A stretch of DNA of 64,000 nucleotides from Pseudomonas parafulva (GTDB lineage: Bacteria > Pseudomonadota > Gammaproteobacteria > Pseudomonadales > Pseudomonadaceae): positions 713,001-777,000 of the forward strand of contig NZ_CP019952.1 of NCBI RefSeq assembly GCF_002021815.1. The letters are read 5' to 3'. Made by a program: the position numbers and the translations under genes. The notes below the pieces were generated by a model. The model did not search any database and was not told where the DNA came from. It worked only from the letters and a program-made list of their open reading frames with translations. Below are positions 22,702 to 39,460 of the stretch, in pieces; position 1 is the first letter of the stretch, and every line of letters starts with the position of its first letter.

Positions 22702-22812
22702 TTGACGTATCTGGAATTCGAGATTTTTTGCAGCATTTGTCAGCCCCCCGTGGGGAGCAGATGCTGACGGCGCGGCGCAGATGCCGGACGCCCAACAAGG
22801 TGCAAATGACCT

Positions 22813-24754
<1,942 letters not shown>

Positions 24755-24863
24755 GCCCTCGGCCCAGACCAGAGCAACCTGCCGCCGATGATACGCACCC
24801 AGGCGTGTCTGGGCGGTGGGGCCCACCTCTAGCAAGTGGCTCTGGTAGCGGTCTGTCGCATTC

Positions 24864-25008
24864 ATGTGTTTAAGAGGCACATATGCGGTAGACCGAAAAC
24901 GCACTTTTCTGTAAGCTACAGCTTTAGTGTGTCCACTAAAAGCGCGCAGCGAATTGAATTCAGCACATAAAAGCGGGGTGACGTGTCCATACGTCACTCC
25001 GCTTTTTT
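24864..25008 (+). promoter_or_regulatory. carAB leader with terminator (attenuator-like)
   Basis: The 299-bp dapB-carA gap holds, in order: a CCCAG / CTGGG hairpin (24798-24813); a possible 16-codon leader ORF (24864-24914, without a strong ribosome site); an 18-bp inverted repeat TTTAGTG-TGTC-CACTAAA (24923-24940); and a strong 16-bp terminator stem with a GTCCAT loop and T run (24969-25008) ending 45 bp before carA. AAAAGCG occurs both after the inverted repeat and at the start of the terminator stem, so alternative pairing with the 3' arm is possible. A leader with pyrimidine-linked attenuation has, to my knowledge, been described for P. aeruginosa carAB; the mechanism here is inferred. 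Confidence 0.6.
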
Positions 25009-25053
25009 GCAACCTGCGATCGCCCTTTCATGCTTGATTTTCGGGAGGTCTTC

Positions 25054-26190
25054 TTGACAAAGCCAGCCATACTCGCCCTTGCCGACGGCAGTATTTTCCG
25101 CGGTGAGGCAATCGGTGCCGACGGCCAGACCGTTGGTGAAGTGGTATTCAACACCGCTATGACCGGCTACCAGGAAATCCTTACAGACCCTTCCTACGCG
25201 CAGCAAATCGTGACTCTGACCTACCCGCACATCGGCAACACCGGCACCACGCCAGAAGACGCAGAATCCAACCGCGTCTGGTCGGCCGGCCTGGTCATTC
25301 GCGATCTGCCGCTGCTGGCCAGCAACTGGCGTAACACCCAGTCGCTGCCCGAGTACCTCAAGGCCAACAACGTGGTGGCCATTGCGGGCATCGACACCCG
25401 TCGCCTGACTCGAATCCTGCGTGAAAAGGGCGCTCAGAACGGCTGCATCCTGGCCGGTGACGACATCAGCGAAGAAGCCGCAATCGCCGCTGCGCGCGGC
25501 TTCCCAGGCCTCAAGGGCATGGACCTGGCCAAGGTGGTTTCCACCAAGGAGCGCTACGAATGGCGTTCCAGCGTGTGGGAGCTCAAGACCGATAGCCACC
25601 CCACCCGCGAAGTTGCCGACCTGCCTTATCACGTGGTGGCGTTCGACTACGGCGTTAAGCTGAACATCCTGCGCATGCTGGTCGCCCGTGGCTGCCGCGT
25701 CACCGTGGTGCCGGCCCAGACGCCCGCCAGCGAAGTGCTGGCCCTCAACCCGGACGGTGTGTTCCTGTCCAACGGCCCGGGCGACCCCGAGCCCTGTGAC
25801 TACGCCATCCAGGCGATCAAGGAAATCCTGGAAACCGACATCCCGGTCTTCGGCATCTGCCTGGGTCACCAGTTGCTGGCCCTGGCCTCCGGCGCCAAGA
25901 CCGTGAAGATGGGCCACGGCCACCACGGTGCCAACCACCCGGTTCAGGATCTCGATACCGGTGTGGTCATGATCACCAGCCAGAACCACGGCTTTGCGGT
26001 GGACGAAGCGACCTTGCCTGGCAACGTGCGCGCCATTCACAAGTCGCTGTTCGACGGTACCCTGCAGGGTATCGAGCGCACCGACAAGAGCGCGTTCAGC
26101 TTCCAGGGCCACCCTGAAGCGAGCCCAGGCCCGACCGACGTCGCGCCACTGTTCGATCGTTTCACCGATGCCATGGCCAAGCGCCGCTGA
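25054..26190 (+). CDS. carA: Carbamoyl-phosphate synthase small (glutaminase) subunit
   Basis: I place the start at TTG 25054, since GGGAGGT lies 5 bases upstream and the product then begins [12 protein letters not shown] at the family length of 378; the ATG at 25030 would add 8 residues without conservation. The N-terminal domain has [17 protein letters not shown]; the class I glutamine amidotransferase domain has [10 protein letters not shown], the nucleophile in [12 protein letters not shown] and a late [11 protein letters not shown]. It supplies ammonia to CarB for carbamoyl phosphate, shared by pyrimidine and arginine synthesis. It sits behind an attenuator-like leader. Confidence 0.97.
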   Translation: MTKPAILALADGSIFRGEAIGADGQTVGEVVFNTAMTGYQEILTDPSYAQQIVTLTYPHIGNTGTTPEDAESNRVWSAGLVIRDLPLLASNWRNTQSLPEYLKANNVVAIAGIDTRRLTRILREKGAQNGCILAGDDISEEAAIAAARGFPGLKGMDLAKVVSTKERYEWRSSVWELKTDSHPTREVADLPYHVVAFDYGVKLNILRMLVARGCRVTVVPAQTPASEVLALNPDGVFLSNGPGDPEPCDYAIQAIKEILETDIPVFGICLGHQLLALASGAKTVKMGHGHHGANHPVQDLDTGVVMITSQNHGFAVDEATLPGNVRAIHKSLFDGTLQGIERTDKSAFSFQGHPEASPGPTDVAPLFDRFTDAMAKRR

Positions 26191-26295
26191 GTCTCCTGCT
26201 TCAAGGCCCCGGGCTGGCATGTGCCATGCCCGGATGCGCCTGACCCAGATTGTTCAACGCGGCTTGCCGACTGACCCCGGATTTGAGTGACAACC

Positions 26296-29513
<3,218 letters not shown>

Positions 29514-29517
<4 letters not shown>

Positions 29518-29996
29518 GCATGACCAAATACCCGATGACCGTTCAGGGCGCTCGCGCCCTGGAAGAAGAACTGCTCTTTCTGAGCAAGACCGAGCGCCCG
29601 CGCCTGAGCCAAGCCATCGGTGAAGCGCGTGAGCTGGGCGACTTGAAGGAGAACGCCGAATACCATGCCGCCCGCGAAGAGCAGGGCATGGTCGAGGCAC
29701 GTATCCGCGATATCGAAGGCCGTTTGCAGAACTCGGTCGTGATCGACGTGACCACCATTGCCCATACGGGCAAGGTCATCTTCGGCACAACCGTCGATCT
29801 GGAAAACACCGAAACGGGTGATCAGGTCACTTATCAGATCGTTGGCGAAGATGAAGCCGACGTGAAGAAAGGCAAGCTGTCCAACAGTGCGCCGATCGCT
29901 CGCGCCATCATTGGCAAGGAAGAGGGTGACACCGTTGTCGTCAAGACGCCAAACGGTACGGTCGAGTACGAGATTGTCGAAGTCAAGCACATCTGA
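29514..29996 (+). CDS. greA: Transcription elongation factor GreA
   Basis: A 160-residue factor that rescues backtracked RNA polymerase by stimulating transcript cleavage in the secondary channel. The N-terminal coiled coil has [38 protein letters not shown] with the acidic tip, and the C-terminal FKBP-like domain ends [22 protein letters not shown] 29514 overlaps the carB stop (ATGA) and is 8 bases from AGGA; ATG 29520 would give 158 residues. Overlap indicates coupling to carB. Confidence 0.96.
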
Positions 29997-30423
29997 CCGG
30001 CGCCTGCGGGCGCCTTCCCTTGAGGGGATCCTCTGGCAACTGGCCCAGGTATTCTGGGTCGGTGGCCTGTGGGTGTTCCACGTGGGGTTGGTGCCTGCTT
30101 TGAAAGTCAGCGGCCTTGCGCCGTTACTGGTTCAAGACATTGCCGGGCAGATCGATCGTTGGTTGATCGGCGTGGCACTGCTCGGCTTGATCACCCAGCT
30201 GGCGGTATTGGCAAAGGTGGAAGGCCCGGCTGCCTGGTGGCGCCAGTTCCGTGGCCAGATGCTGTTGCTGGGCCTTGGGGCCTGCATCGGCTATTACACC
30301 TTGCGCTACGGAATCTCCGTGGGCGAGCGCTGGCAGATGTTCTGTTTCCTGGTGCTGGGCTTCTCCGGCATCGTGCTGGTAGCCCAGCCCGTCCCGCTCA
30401 GGGCGCGTCACGCGCGCCACTGA
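29926..30423 (+). CDS. Small membrane protein, DUF4149/TMEM205-like
   Basis: The conserved part begins around base 30028 ([18 protein letters not shown]) and shows four hydrophobic segments, with [41 protein letters not shown] and [18 protein letters not shown]. This looks like the DUF4149 family found next to greA in pseudomonads. The start is uncertain: between the greA stop and the first segment there is no ATG, GTG or TTG in frame. The nearest usable codon upstream is GTG 29926, overlapping greA by 71 bp, whereas GTG 30073 would cut the first segment. CTG 30004 is a non-standard alternative. Function is unknown. Confidence 0.65.
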   Translation: MTPLSSRRQTVRSSTRLSKSSTSDRRLRAPSLEGILWQLAQVFWVGGLWVFHVGLVPALKVSGLAPLLVQDIAGQIDRWLIGVALLGLITQLAVLAKVEGPAAWWRQFRGQMLLLGLGACIGYYTLRYGISVGERWQMFCFLVLGFSGIVLVAQPVPLRARHARH

Positions 30424-30435
30424 GCGGCGCCGCCG

Positions 30436-30744
30436 TTACTTGTAACGGTGGACGTTGGACAGCTGCTTGTTCGGCTGAGGGTTCTTGCGGTAGATCAGTG
30501 CTTTCTTGCCGATGGTCTGCACCAGCTCGGCGCGGCCGGCCTTGCACAGCGCGGCGATGGTTTCGGCACGCTCTTCGCGGTCTTCGGAGCGAATTTCGAC
30601 CTTGATCAGCTCGTGGTCGGCCAATGCGCGTTCCAATTCGGCGACGACGCCTTCATTCAAACCGTTGCCAGCAACGATCAGGACCGGCTTGAGGTCATGA
30701 CCAATGGACTTGTATTGCTTCTTCTGCTCGTTATTGAGCGGCAT
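30436..30744 (-). CDS. yhbY: YhbY-family CRM-domain RNA-binding protein
   Basis: ATG 30744 gives MPLNNEQKKQYKSIGHDLKPVLIVAGNGLNEGV, the full start of a single CRM domain, 102 residues in all; upstream in-frame codons add unrelated residues. The KALIYRKN motif near the C-terminus is the typical CRM ending. YhbY associates with pre-50S ribosomal particles. It is divergent from rlmE, another 50S maturation gene, with about 100 bp between. Confidence 0.93.
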   Translation of the reverse strand: MPLNNEQKKQYKSIGHDLKPVLIVAGNGLNEGVVAELERALADHELIKVEIRSEDREERAETIAALCKAGRAELVQTIGKKALIYRKNPQPNKQLSNVHRYK

Positions 30745-30846
30745 AATCTGACCCTTTCCGTCTGATTCTGTAAAATTGACCGGCATTTTACCCGAGGGCC
30801 ACCGGCTCCGCCCAGTCAATCACCACGCATATCATCGAGGTGCCCC

Positions 30847-31473
30847 GTGGTACAACGTTCCAAAAGCAGCGCAAACTGGCTGCGAGAGCATTTCAACGAC
30901 CCTTTCGTCAAACAGGCGCAGAAGGACGGCTACCGCTCGCGGGCAAGCTACAAGCTGCTTGAGATCCAGGAGAAGGACCGTCTGATCCGTCCTGGCATGA
31001 GTGTCATCGACCTGGGTGCAGCGCCGGGCGGCTGGTCCCAGGTGACCAGTCGTCTGATTGGCGGTCAGGGTCGACTGATCGCCTCGGACATCTTGGAGAT
31101 GGACTCCATCCCCGATGTCACCTTCATCCAAGGGGACTTCACCCAGGACGAGGTGCTGCGGCAAATTCTCGAAGCCGTCGGCGATTCACACGTAGACCTT
31201 GTGATTTCGGACATGGCCCCCAATATGAGTGGTACGCCCGCGGTCGACATACCGCGAGCCATGTTCCTTTGCGAGCTGGCCCTGGATTTGGCAACCCGCG
31301 TGCTGCGGCCCGGCGGTGATTTTTTGATCAAGATCTTCCAGGGTGAAGGTTTCGATGTGTACCTCAAGGACGTGCGAACCAAGTTCGACAAGGTACAGAT
31401 GCGCAAACCGTCTTCATCGCGGGACCGCTCCCGCGAGCAGTACCTGCTTGGCAAGGGGTTCAAAGGCGCGTGA
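30847..31473 (+). CDS. rlmE: 23S rRNA 2'-O-methyltransferase RlmE (FtsJ)
   Basis: A 208-residue SAM-dependent methyltransferase that methylates U2552 of 23S rRNA. It starts at GTG 30847 after GAGGTG. The K-D-K-E tetrad environment is visible: [10 protein letters not shown] with the first Lys, the SAM motif [14 protein letters not shown] near residue 55, [16 protein letters not shown] and [13 protein letters not shown]. In pseudomonads it precedes ftsH as in E. coli, here with a 194-bp gap in which no clear sigma-32 site was found. Confidence 0.96.
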   Translation: MVQRSKSSANWLREHFNDPFVKQAQKDGYRSRASYKLLEIQEKDRLIRPGMSVIDLGAAPGGWSQVTSRLIGGQGRLIASDILEMDSIPDVTFIQGDFTQDEVLRQILEAVGDSHVDLVISDMAPNMSGTPAVDIPRAMFLCELALDLATRVLRPGGDFLIKIFQGEGFDVYLKDVRTKFDKVQMRKPSSSRDRSREQYLLGKGFKGA

Positions 31474-31667
31474 ACGGTACGAAGCGCAGCGGCCGATAGT
31501 TAATTCCAATCGGTCACGGCGTCAGGATCGTCCGAACTTCGTGTAGTCTGGATTTCACAAAGGGTTACAGACGGTGCCTGCGGTTGCGTGGGCAATGTAG
31601 TAAGTTAGGGCGATGAATATCATGCGAGGCACGGCTGCGTCGTGCGCCGGCCTCAGAGGGTAGCGAA

Positions 31668-33581
<1,914 letters not shown>

Positions 33582-33589
33582 GGGCATCT

Positions 33590-34441
33590 ATGAGCTCAGT
33601 GCAGCACCCGACCCGATTGCCTTGCGGCAATCGGGTTCTTGATTTGTCGCGTACCCATGTCATGGGTATCCTCAACGTCACGCCCGATTCCTTCTCCGAC
33701 GGCGGCCGCTTCAGTCAGCGCGACGAGGCCTTGCGCCACGCCGAAGCGATGGTGGCCGCCGGAGCCACGCTGATCGATGTAGGCGGGGAGTCCACCCGCC
33801 CGGGTGCGCGGCCCGTTTCGGTCACCGAAGAGCTGGAGCGCGTGGCGCCGATGGTCGAAGCCATCCACCGTCATCTTGATGTCGTGGTGTCGGTCGATAC
33901 GTCCACGCCTGCCGTCATGCGCGAAGCCGCCCGCCTGGGCGCTGGCCTGATCAACGATGTGCGGGCCCTCGAACGCGATGGTGCGCTGGATGCCGCGGCT
34001 GCCACCGGGCTGCCGGTGTGCCTGATGCACATGCGCGGCGAGCCCGGCACCATGCAGGACGACCCGCATTATGACGATGTCACCGAGGACGTGGCGCGCT
34101 ACCTTCAGCAGCGCATGATGGCCTGTGCGGACGCGGGCATTGAGGCCGACCGCATCGTGCTCGATCCAGGCTTCGGTTTCGCCAAGACCCTGGCCCACAA
34201 CCTCAGCCTGTTCAAACACCTCGAAGCGCTCCATCGTCTGGGGCGTCCGCTTCTGGTGGGCGTTTCCCGTAAAAGCATGATCGGCCTGACGCTCGAGCGT
34301 CCTGTCGGTGAGCGTCTCTATGGCAGCCTAGCGCTGGCGGCGCTGGCCATGGCCAAGGGTGCAAGTATCCTGCGCGTGCATGACGTAGCACAAACCGTTG
34401 ACGTTGTTCGCATGATCGCCGCCGTTCAGCACGCCGAATAA
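33590..34441 (+). CDS. folP: Dihydropteroate synthase
   Basis: A 283-residue TIM-barrel enzyme joining p-aminobenzoate to the pterin diphosphate, the sulfonamide target. Both family signatures are present: [15 protein letters not shown] near residue 25 and [16 protein letters not shown] near 60, followed by [33 protein letters not shown] and SRKSMIG. It starts 8 bp after ftsH and is followed 16 bp later by glmM, the conserved ftsH-folP-glmM order. Confidence 0.97.
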   Translation: MSSVQHPTRLPCGNRVLDLSRTHVMGILNVTPDSFSDGGRFSQRDEALRHAEAMVAAGATLIDVGGESTRPGARPVSVTEELERVAPMVEAIHRHLDVVVSVDTSTPAVMREAARLGAGLINDVRALERDGALDAAAATGLPVCLMHMRGEPGTMQDDPHYDDVTEDVARYLQQRMMACADAGIEADRIVLDPGFGFAKTLAHNLSLFKHLEALHRLGRPLLVGVSRKSMIGLTLERPVGERLYGSLALAALAMAKGASILRVHDVAQTVDVVRMIAAVQHAE

Positions 34442-34457
34442 GAACATTGGAGTCCCT

Positions 34458-35798
34458 ATGAGCAGAAAATATTTTGGTACCGACGGCATTCGTGGCCGCG
34501 TCGGCGAATACCCGATCACCCCGGAGTTCATGCTCAAGCTCGGCTGGGCGGCCGGCATGGCGTTTCGCAAGCAAGGCCATTGCCGCGTGCTAGTAGGCAA
34601 GGACACGCGGATCTCCGGCTACATGTTCGAGTCTGCGCTCGAAGCTGGTCTTTCGGCTGCCGGGGCCGACGTGATGCTGCTGGGCCCGATGCCCACGCCT
34701 GCCATTGCCTACCTGACCCGCACCTTCCATGCCGAAGCCGGTATCGTCATCAGTGCCTCGCACAACCCGCACGATGACAATGGCATCAAGTTCTTCTCGG
34801 GGCAGGGCACCAAGCTGCCGGACGAAGTGGAGCTGATGATCGAGGAGCTGCTCGACCAGCCCATGACCGTTGTGGAATCGAGCAAGCTGGGCAAGGTCTC
34901 GCGCATCAACGACGCAGCCGGCCGCTACATCGAGTTCTGCAAGAGCAGTGTGCCCAGCAGCACCAGCTTCGCCGGCCTCAAGCTGGTGGTCGACTGCGCC
35001 CATGGCGCCACGTACAAGGTCGCGCCCAGCGTGTTCCGTGAGCTGGGTGCCGATGTCACTGTGCTGCACGCCCAGCCAGATGGCCTGAACATCAACGAAG
35101 GCTGTGGTTCGACCCACATCGAATCGCTGCAGGCCGCCGTGCTGGTCGGGCATGCGGACCTGGGCATCGCCTTCGACGGTGATGGCGACCGTGTGTTGAT
35201 GGTCGATCACACCGGCGCGATCGTCGACGGTGACGAGCTGCTATTCATCATCGCGCGCGACCTGCATGACCGCGGCAAGCTGCAAGGCGGCGTGGTGGGT
35301 ACGCTCATGAGCAACCTGGGGCTGGAGCTGGCGCTCAAAGACCTGGATATTCCGTTCGTGCGTGCCAAGGTCGGTGACCGCTACGTCATGGCCGAGCTGC
35401 TCGAGCGCGAGTGGCTGATAGGCGGGGAAAATTCCGGTCATGTGGTGTGCTGCAACTACACCACCACCGGTGATGCGATCATCGCCGCGCTGCAGGTGCT
35501 GATGGCGCTCAAGCGCCGTGGCGAGACCCTGGCCCAGGCGCGCCAGGCATTGCGCAAATGCCCGCAAGTGCTGATCAATGTACGCTTCGCTGCAAGCGAC
35601 GTGGACCCGCTCGAGCATCCGGACGTCAAGCAAGCCAGCGCGCAGGTCACAGAGGCCCTGGCAGGCCGTGGGCGGGTATTGCTGCGTAAATCCGGGACCG
35701 AGCCGCTGTTGCGCGTCATGGTCGAAGGTGAGGATGAACACCAGGTGCGTCTGCACGCCGAAGCACTGGCAAAGCGCGTCGCAGAAGTTTGTGCCTGA
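34458..35798 (+). CDS. glmM: Phosphoglucosamine mutase
   Basis: A 446-residue alpha-D-phosphohexomutase converting glucosamine-6-P to glucosamine-1-P for peptidoglycan and LPS. It has [10 protein letters not shown] at the start, the phosphoserine loop [12 protein letters not shown] with Ser101, the metal loop [11 protein letters not shown] near 240, the sugar-specificity GGENSGHV near 325 and the phosphate-binding [15 protein letters not shown] near the C-terminus. ATG 34458 follows GGAG at the usual distance. Confidence 0.97.
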   Translation: MSRKYFGTDGIRGRVGEYPITPEFMLKLGWAAGMAFRKQGHCRVLVGKDTRISGYMFESALEAGLSAAGADVMLLGPMPTPAIAYLTRTFHAEAGIVISASHNPHDDNGIKFFSGQGTKLPDEVELMIEELLDQPMTVVESSKLGKVSRINDAAGRYIEFCKSSVPSSTSFAGLKLVVDCAHGATYKVAPSVFRELGADVTVLHAQPDGLNINEGCGSTHIESLQAAVLVGHADLGIAFDGDGDRVLMVDHTGAIVDGDELLFIIARDLHDRGKLQGGVVGTLMSNLGLELALKDLDIPFVRAKVGDRYVMAELLEREWLIGGENSGHVVCCNYTTTGDAIIAALQVLMALKRRGETLAQARQALRKCPQVLINVRFAASDVDPLEHPDVKQASAQVTEALAGRGRVLLRKSGTEPLLRVMVEGEDEHQVRLHAEALAKRVAEVCA

Positions 35799-35863
35799 AG
35801 CCGCTTGCCAGCGCGAATCTGGTTGGGTAAGATCTGCGCCCACTTTGACCGACGAGGTAAAGC

Positions 35864-36619
35864 ATGCGTCGCCCTATGGTTGCTGGTAACTGGAAGATGC
35901 ACGGTACCCGCGCCAGCGTCGCTGAGCTGACCGAGGGCTTGCGTAATCTTGCCCTGCCGAGCGGGGTGGAAGTCGCGGTATTCCCGCCAACTTTGTTCAT
36001 CAACCAGGTGGTTGCTGAACTCGATGGCAAGGGTATTATCGTCGGCGCACAGAATTCTGCAGTATTGCCCGAACAGGGCGCGCTGACCGGTGAAGTTGCT
36101 CCGGAACAGCTGGCTGAAGCAGGTTGCAAGTTGGTGTTGATTGGCCATTCGGAGCGTCGCCAGGTAATCGGCGAAGATGACGAAGTGTTGAATCGCAAGT
36201 TTGCAGCGGCTCAGGCCAAAGGTTTGAAGCCAGTGCTCTGTATCGGGGAAACCCTTGAAGAGCGCGAGGCAGGCAAAACGCTCGAAGTTGTTGGGCGTCA
36301 ACTCAACAGTATCATCGAAGCCTTCGGTGTTAGTGTGTTTGCCAATGCGGTAATTGCCTATGAGCCTGTATGGGCCATCGGCACCGGCCTAACGGCCACG
36401 CCTCAGCAGGCCCAGGATGTGCATGCCGCCATCCGCAGCCAGCTTGCGGCGAAAGATGCTGAAGTGGCTGCGAAGGTGCAGTTGCTCTACGGCGGCAGCG
36501 TGAAGGCGGCCAATGCGGCCGAACTGTTCGGCATGCCGGATATCGATGGGGGCCTCATTGGTGGGGCTTCCCTGAACGCAGACGAATTCGGTGCAATTTG
36601 TCGCGCCGCAGGAAACTGA
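35864..36619 (+). CDS. tpiA: Triosephosphate isomerase
   Basis: A 251-residue TIM barrel interconverting dihydroxyacetone phosphate and glyceraldehyde-3-P. N-terminal [10 protein letters not shown] gives the catalytic Lys, IGHSERRQV the His, and [15 protein letters not shown] the Glu and the flexible loop 6; [12 protein letters not shown] and GGLIGGASL bind phosphate. It lies between glmM and secG, which is conserved in pseudomonads; its stop is 4 bp before the secG start, so the two are cotranscribed. Confidence 0.98.
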   Translation: MRRPMVAGNWKMHGTRASVAELTEGLRNLALPSGVEVAVFPPTLFINQVVAELDGKGIIVGAQNSAVLPEQGALTGEVAPEQLAEAGCKLVLIGHSERRQVIGEDDEVLNRKFAAAQAKGLKPVLCIGETLEEREAGKTLEVVGRQLNSIIEAFGVSVFANAVIAYEPVWAIGTGLTATPQQAQDVHAAIRSQLAAKDAEVAAKVQLLYGGSVKAANAAELFGMPDIDGGLIGGASLNADEFGAICRAAGN

Positions 36620-36623
36620 ACAA

Positions 36624-37022
36624 ATGCTGGAAACAGTCATCGTTGTTTTTCATCTGTTGGCAGCGCTGTCGCTGGTAGTGCTGGTACTGTTGCAACAGGG
36701 TAAGGGGGCGGAAGCCGGTGCATCTTTTGGTGCGGGTGCTTCCAATACCGTCTTCGGAAGTCAGGGCTCTGCCACCTTCCTAAGTAAATTCACTGCAATA
36801 CTCGCTGCCACTTTCTTTTTGACAGCACTTGGGTTAGGATACTTCGCGAAGCAACAAGCTCACCAGCTTAGCCAAGCAGGTCTTCCAGATCCAGCAGTGC
36901 TAGAAGTGAAAGAGCAGCCAAAGCCGGCCATCAATGATGATGTACCGGTGCTCCAAGAACAGAAGAGCGAAGCCACTCCTAATTCGAGTGATGTACCTCC
37001 TCCGGCAGAAGAGCAGAAGTAA
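36624..37022 (+). CDS. secG: Preprotein translocase subunit SecG
   Basis: ATG 36624 gives 132 residues. Two membrane segments ([21 protein letters not shown] at 4-24 and [19 protein letters not shown] at about 55-73) flank [23 protein letters not shown], the SecG loop; an acidic, Pro-rich tail follows, longer than in E. coli. SecG supports SecYE-mediated export. It begins 4 bp after tpiA and the tRNA-Leu gene follows 19 bp after its stop, probably on the same transcript. Confidence 0.95.
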   Translation: MLETVIVVFHLLAALSLVVLVLLQQGKGAEAGASFGAGASNTVFGSQGSATFLSKFTAILAATFFLTALGLGYFAKQQAHQLSQAGLPDPAVLEVKEQPKPAINDDVPVLQEQKSEATPNSSDVPPPAEEQK

Positions 37023-37041
37023 CGGGTTTCAAAGTAGTATT

Positions 37042-37127
37042 GCCGAGGTGGTGGAATTGGTAGACACGCAACCTTGAGGTGGTTGTGCCCATAGGGTGTA
37101 GGGGTTCGAGTCCCCTTCTCGGTACCA
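37042..37127 (+). tRNA. tRNA-Leu (GAG)
   Basis: An 86-nt class II tRNA with acceptor GCCGAGG paired to TCTCGGT (first pair G-U), D arm GTG / CAC, anticodon stem CAACC / GGTTG with loop TTGAGGT (anticodon GAG), a variable arm TGCCCATAGGGTGTA, T arm GGGGT-TCGAGTC-CCCTT and encoded CCA at 37125-37127. It reads CUC/CUU codons. Confidence 0.95.
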
Positions 37128-37138
37128 TTTAAAGCTTG

Positions 37139-37162
37139 AGAGCCCGCCTTGGCGGGCTTTCT
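37139..37162 (+). terminator. Terminator after tRNA-Leu
   Basis: AGCCCGCC / GGCGGGCT (37141-37158, loop TT) followed by TTCTT. It would end the secG-tRNA-Leu transcript before the tRNA-fMet promoter. Confidence 0.8.
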
Positions 37163-37181
37163 TGCAGGTGAAGGTTTGGAT

Positions 37182-37211
37182 TTGACCCTCAAGTGGGTTC
37201 GGTCTTATACT
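37182..37211 (+). promoter_or_regulatory. Sigma-70 promoter of tRNA-fMet / rimP operon
   Basis: TTGACC (37182-37187), an 18-bp spacer and TATACT (37206-37211) lie 16 bp upstream of the tRNA-fMet 5' end. Strong elements and position suit a stable-RNA promoter. Confidence 0.75.
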
Positions 37212-37227
37212 TTCGCCCCAGCTTTGT

Positions 37228-37304
<77 letters not shown>

Positions 37305-37314
37305 GCTTCAGCGA

Positions 37315-37336
37315 AGCCCCTTTTCAGGGGCTTTTT
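37315..37336 (+). terminator. Terminator after tRNA-fMet
   Basis: AGCCCC / GGGGCT stem with loop TTTTCA followed by TTTTG, 11 bp after the tRNA end. It would end most tRNA transcripts before rimP. Confidence 0.8.
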
Positions 37337-37382
37337 GCTAACCGAACAGTTCAGGCGTCGTTGTCCAACGGCGCTTTCAGGG

Positions 37383-37405
37383 ATGGGCGCTTCGCCCATT
37401 TTTTA
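37383..37405 (+). terminator. rimP-leader terminator/attenuator hairpin
   Basis: ATGGGCG / CGCCCAT with loop CTT (37383-37399) followed by six T residues, 29 bp before the rimP GTG and just ahead of its ribosome site. Position matches the rimP leader motif described in Pseudomonas. With the terminator at 37315 it forms a tandem block that the operon must read through. Confidence 0.8.
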
Positions 37406-37433
37406 TTTGCACAGCATGCACGAGGGGGTTCAG

Positions 37434-37892
37434 GTGTCGAGCAAGCTAGAACAGTTGCAGGCCTTGTTGGCCCCGGTTGTCGAGGGTCTGGGCTATCAAT
37501 GCTGGGGGATCGAATTCGTTTCCCAGGGCAAGCATTCGGTATTGCGTATCTACATCGACAAGGAAGGCGGCATTCTGGTGGACGACTGCGAAGCTGTCAG
37601 CCGTCAAGCCAGCGCCATCCTGGATGTCGAGGATCCGATCAGCAGCGAGTACACCCTCGAGGTGTCTTCTCCAGGCATGGATCGCCCACTGTTCACACTG
37701 GAACAGTTTGCCTCGCATGCCGGCGAACAAGTGAAGATCAAGCTGCGCTCACCCTTCGAGGGTCGTCGTAACTTCCAGGGCCTTCTCCGCGGTGTGGAGG
37801 AGCAGGATGTGGTGGTCCAGGTGGACGACCAGGAGTTCCTACTGCCGATCGATTCGATCGACAAGGCCAATATTATTCCCAGTTTTGACTGA
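37434..37892 (+). CDS. rimP: Ribosome maturation factor RimP
   Basis: GTG 37434 is chosen: GAGGGGG lies just upstream and the product begins [20 protein letters not shown], 152 residues; the ATG at 37416 lacks this spacing. The N-terminal domain has [25 protein letters not shown] and the link [11 protein letters not shown] is the family hallmark, followed by the small SH3-like domain. RimP assists 30S subunit assembly. It heads the rimP-nusA-infB-rbfA-truB-rpsO-pnp block. Confidence 0.95.
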   Translation: MSSKLEQLQALLAPVVEGLGYQCWGIEFVSQGKHSVLRIYIDKEGGILVDDCEAVSRQASAILDVEDPISSEYTLEVSSPGMDRPLFTLEQFASHAGEQVKIKLRSPFEGRRNFQGLLRGVEEQDVVVQVDDQEFLLPIDSIDKANIIPSFD

Positions 37893-37951
37893 GACGTGCC
37901 GGGTCCGACGGATTATCCGGGCCCAATGGCTTGCGCAAGGCGAGGCGTACG

Positions 37952-39433
37952 ATGAGCAAAGAAGTACTGCTGGTTGTTGAATCGGTATCCAACGAAAAAG
38001 GTGTACCGCCCGGCGTCATTTTCGAAGCGCTGGAGGTGGCCTTGGCCACCGCAACCAAAAAACGTTTTGAAGACGAAGTCGACCTGCGTGTGGAAATCAA
38101 CCGCCACACCGGTAGCTACGAGACCTTCCGTCGTTGGACCGTGGTCGATGAAGCCGACCTCGATGATCCGGCCATCGAAACCTGGCTGGACAAGATCAAG
38201 GACACACATCCCGAAGCCAAGATTGGCGACGTGATCGAAGAAAAGATCGAGTCCATCGAGTTCGGCCGTATCGCCGCGCAGACCGCCAAGCAGGTCATCG
38301 TGCAGAAGGTCCGTGAGGCCGAGCGTGCGCAGGTGGTGGATGCCTACCGTGAGCGTGTGGGCGAAATCATCTCCGGCACCGTCAAGAAGGTCACCCGCGA
38401 CAACGTCATCGTCGACCTGGGCAACAACGCCGAGGCGTTGCTGGCCCGCGAAGACATCATTGCCCGCGAAACTTTCCGTGTTGGTGTGCGCCTGCGTGCA
38501 CTGCTCAAGGAAATTCGCACCGAAAACCGTGGTCCTCAGCTGATCCTGTCGCGCACCGCGCCGCAGATGCTGATCGAGCTTTTCCGCATCGAAGTGCCGG
38601 AAATCGCTGAAGGCCTCATCGAAGTCATGGCCGCCTCCCGTGATCCGGGTTCGCGAGCCAAGATCGCCGTCCGCTCCAAGGACAAGCGCATCGACCCGCA
38701 AGGCGCCTGCATCGGCATGCGTGGGTCGCGCGTCCAGGCCGTATCCGGAGAGTTGGGTGGTGAGCGTGTGGATATCGTTCTCTGGGACGATAACCCGGCG
38801 CAGTTCGTCATCAACGCCATGTCGCCGGCTGAAGTCGCGGCGATCATCGTTGATGAAGATGCCCATGCCATGGACATCGCCGTCGCCGAAGACAACCTGG
38901 CCCAAGCCATTGGCCGTGGCGGTCAGAACGTTCGCCTGGCCAGTCAGTTGACTGGCTGGACCCTGAACGTGATGACCGAGAAGGACATCCAGGCCAAGCA
39001 GCAAGCCGAAACTGGCGACATCCTGCGCAATTTCATCGATGAACTGGAAGTCGACGAGGAGCTGGCCCAAGTGCTGGTCGACGAAGGCTTCACCAGCCTT
39101 GAAGAAATTGCCTACGTACCGTTGGAAGAAATGCTCAACATCGATGGCTTTGACGAAGATATCGTCAATGAGCTCCGCGCTCGAGCCAAGGACCGTTTGT
39201 TGACCAAGGCCATCGCTACCGAAGAAAAACTGGCAGACGCCCATCCGGCCGAAGACCTGCTCTCCCTTGAGGGCATGGACAAGGACCTGGCGGCGGAACT
39301 GGCGGTGCGCGGCGTGGTTAACCGCGAAGACCTGGCCGAGCAGTCGATCGACGACCTGCTCGACATCGACGGCATCGACGAAGAGCGTGCCGGCAAGTTG
39401 ATCATGGCCGCCCGAGCCCACTGGTTCGAGTAA
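37952..39433 (+). CDS. nusA: Transcription termination/antitermination factor NusA
   Basis: ATG 37952 gives [17 protein letters not shown] and 493 residues. Domains in order: the RNA polymerase-binding N-terminal domain (1-130), an S1 domain ([23 protein letters not shown]), KH1 ([14 protein letters not shown]) and KH2 ([14 protein letters not shown]), then two acidic C-terminal repeats (LLDIDGID near the end) as in gamma-proteobacteria. It modulates pausing, termination and antitermination, and may feed back on the terminators in its own leader. It lies 59 bp after rimP. Confidence 0.98.
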   Translation: MSKEVLLVVESVSNEKGVPPGVIFEALEVALATATKKRFEDEVDLRVEINRHTGSYETFRRWTVVDEADLDDPAIETWLDKIKDTHPEAKIGDVIEEKIESIEFGRIAAQTAKQVIVQKVREAERAQVVDAYRERVGEIISGTVKKVTRDNVIVDLGNNAEALLAREDIIARETFRVGVRLRALLKEIRTENRGPQLILSRTAPQMLIELFRIEVPEIAEGLIEVMAASRDPGSRAKIAVRSKDKRIDPQGACIGMRGSRVQAVSGELGGERVDIVLWDDNPAQFVINAMSPAEVAAIIVDEDAHAMDIAVAEDNLAQAIGRGGQNVRLASQLTGWTLNVMTEKDIQAKQQAETGDILRNFIDELEVDEELAQVLVDEGFTSLEEIAYVPLEEMLNIDGFDEDIVNELRARAKDRLLTKAIATEEKLADAHPAEDLLSLEGMDKDLAAELAVRGVVNREDLAEQSIDDLLDIDGIDEERAGKLIMAARAHWFE

Positions 39434-39460
39434 TTAGGCGCGGCCTGAGGAGAGAAGTGC

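Noticed and set aside
24864..24914. 16-codon ORF in the carA leader as a stand-alone gene
   Set aside because: No good ribosome site and no codon pattern that clearly senses a metabolite; kept only as part of the leader description.
31474..31667. Sigma-32 promoter before ftsH
   Set aside because: ftsH is heat-induced in other bacteria, but no CTTGAA / CCCCAT pair with right spacing was found in this gap.
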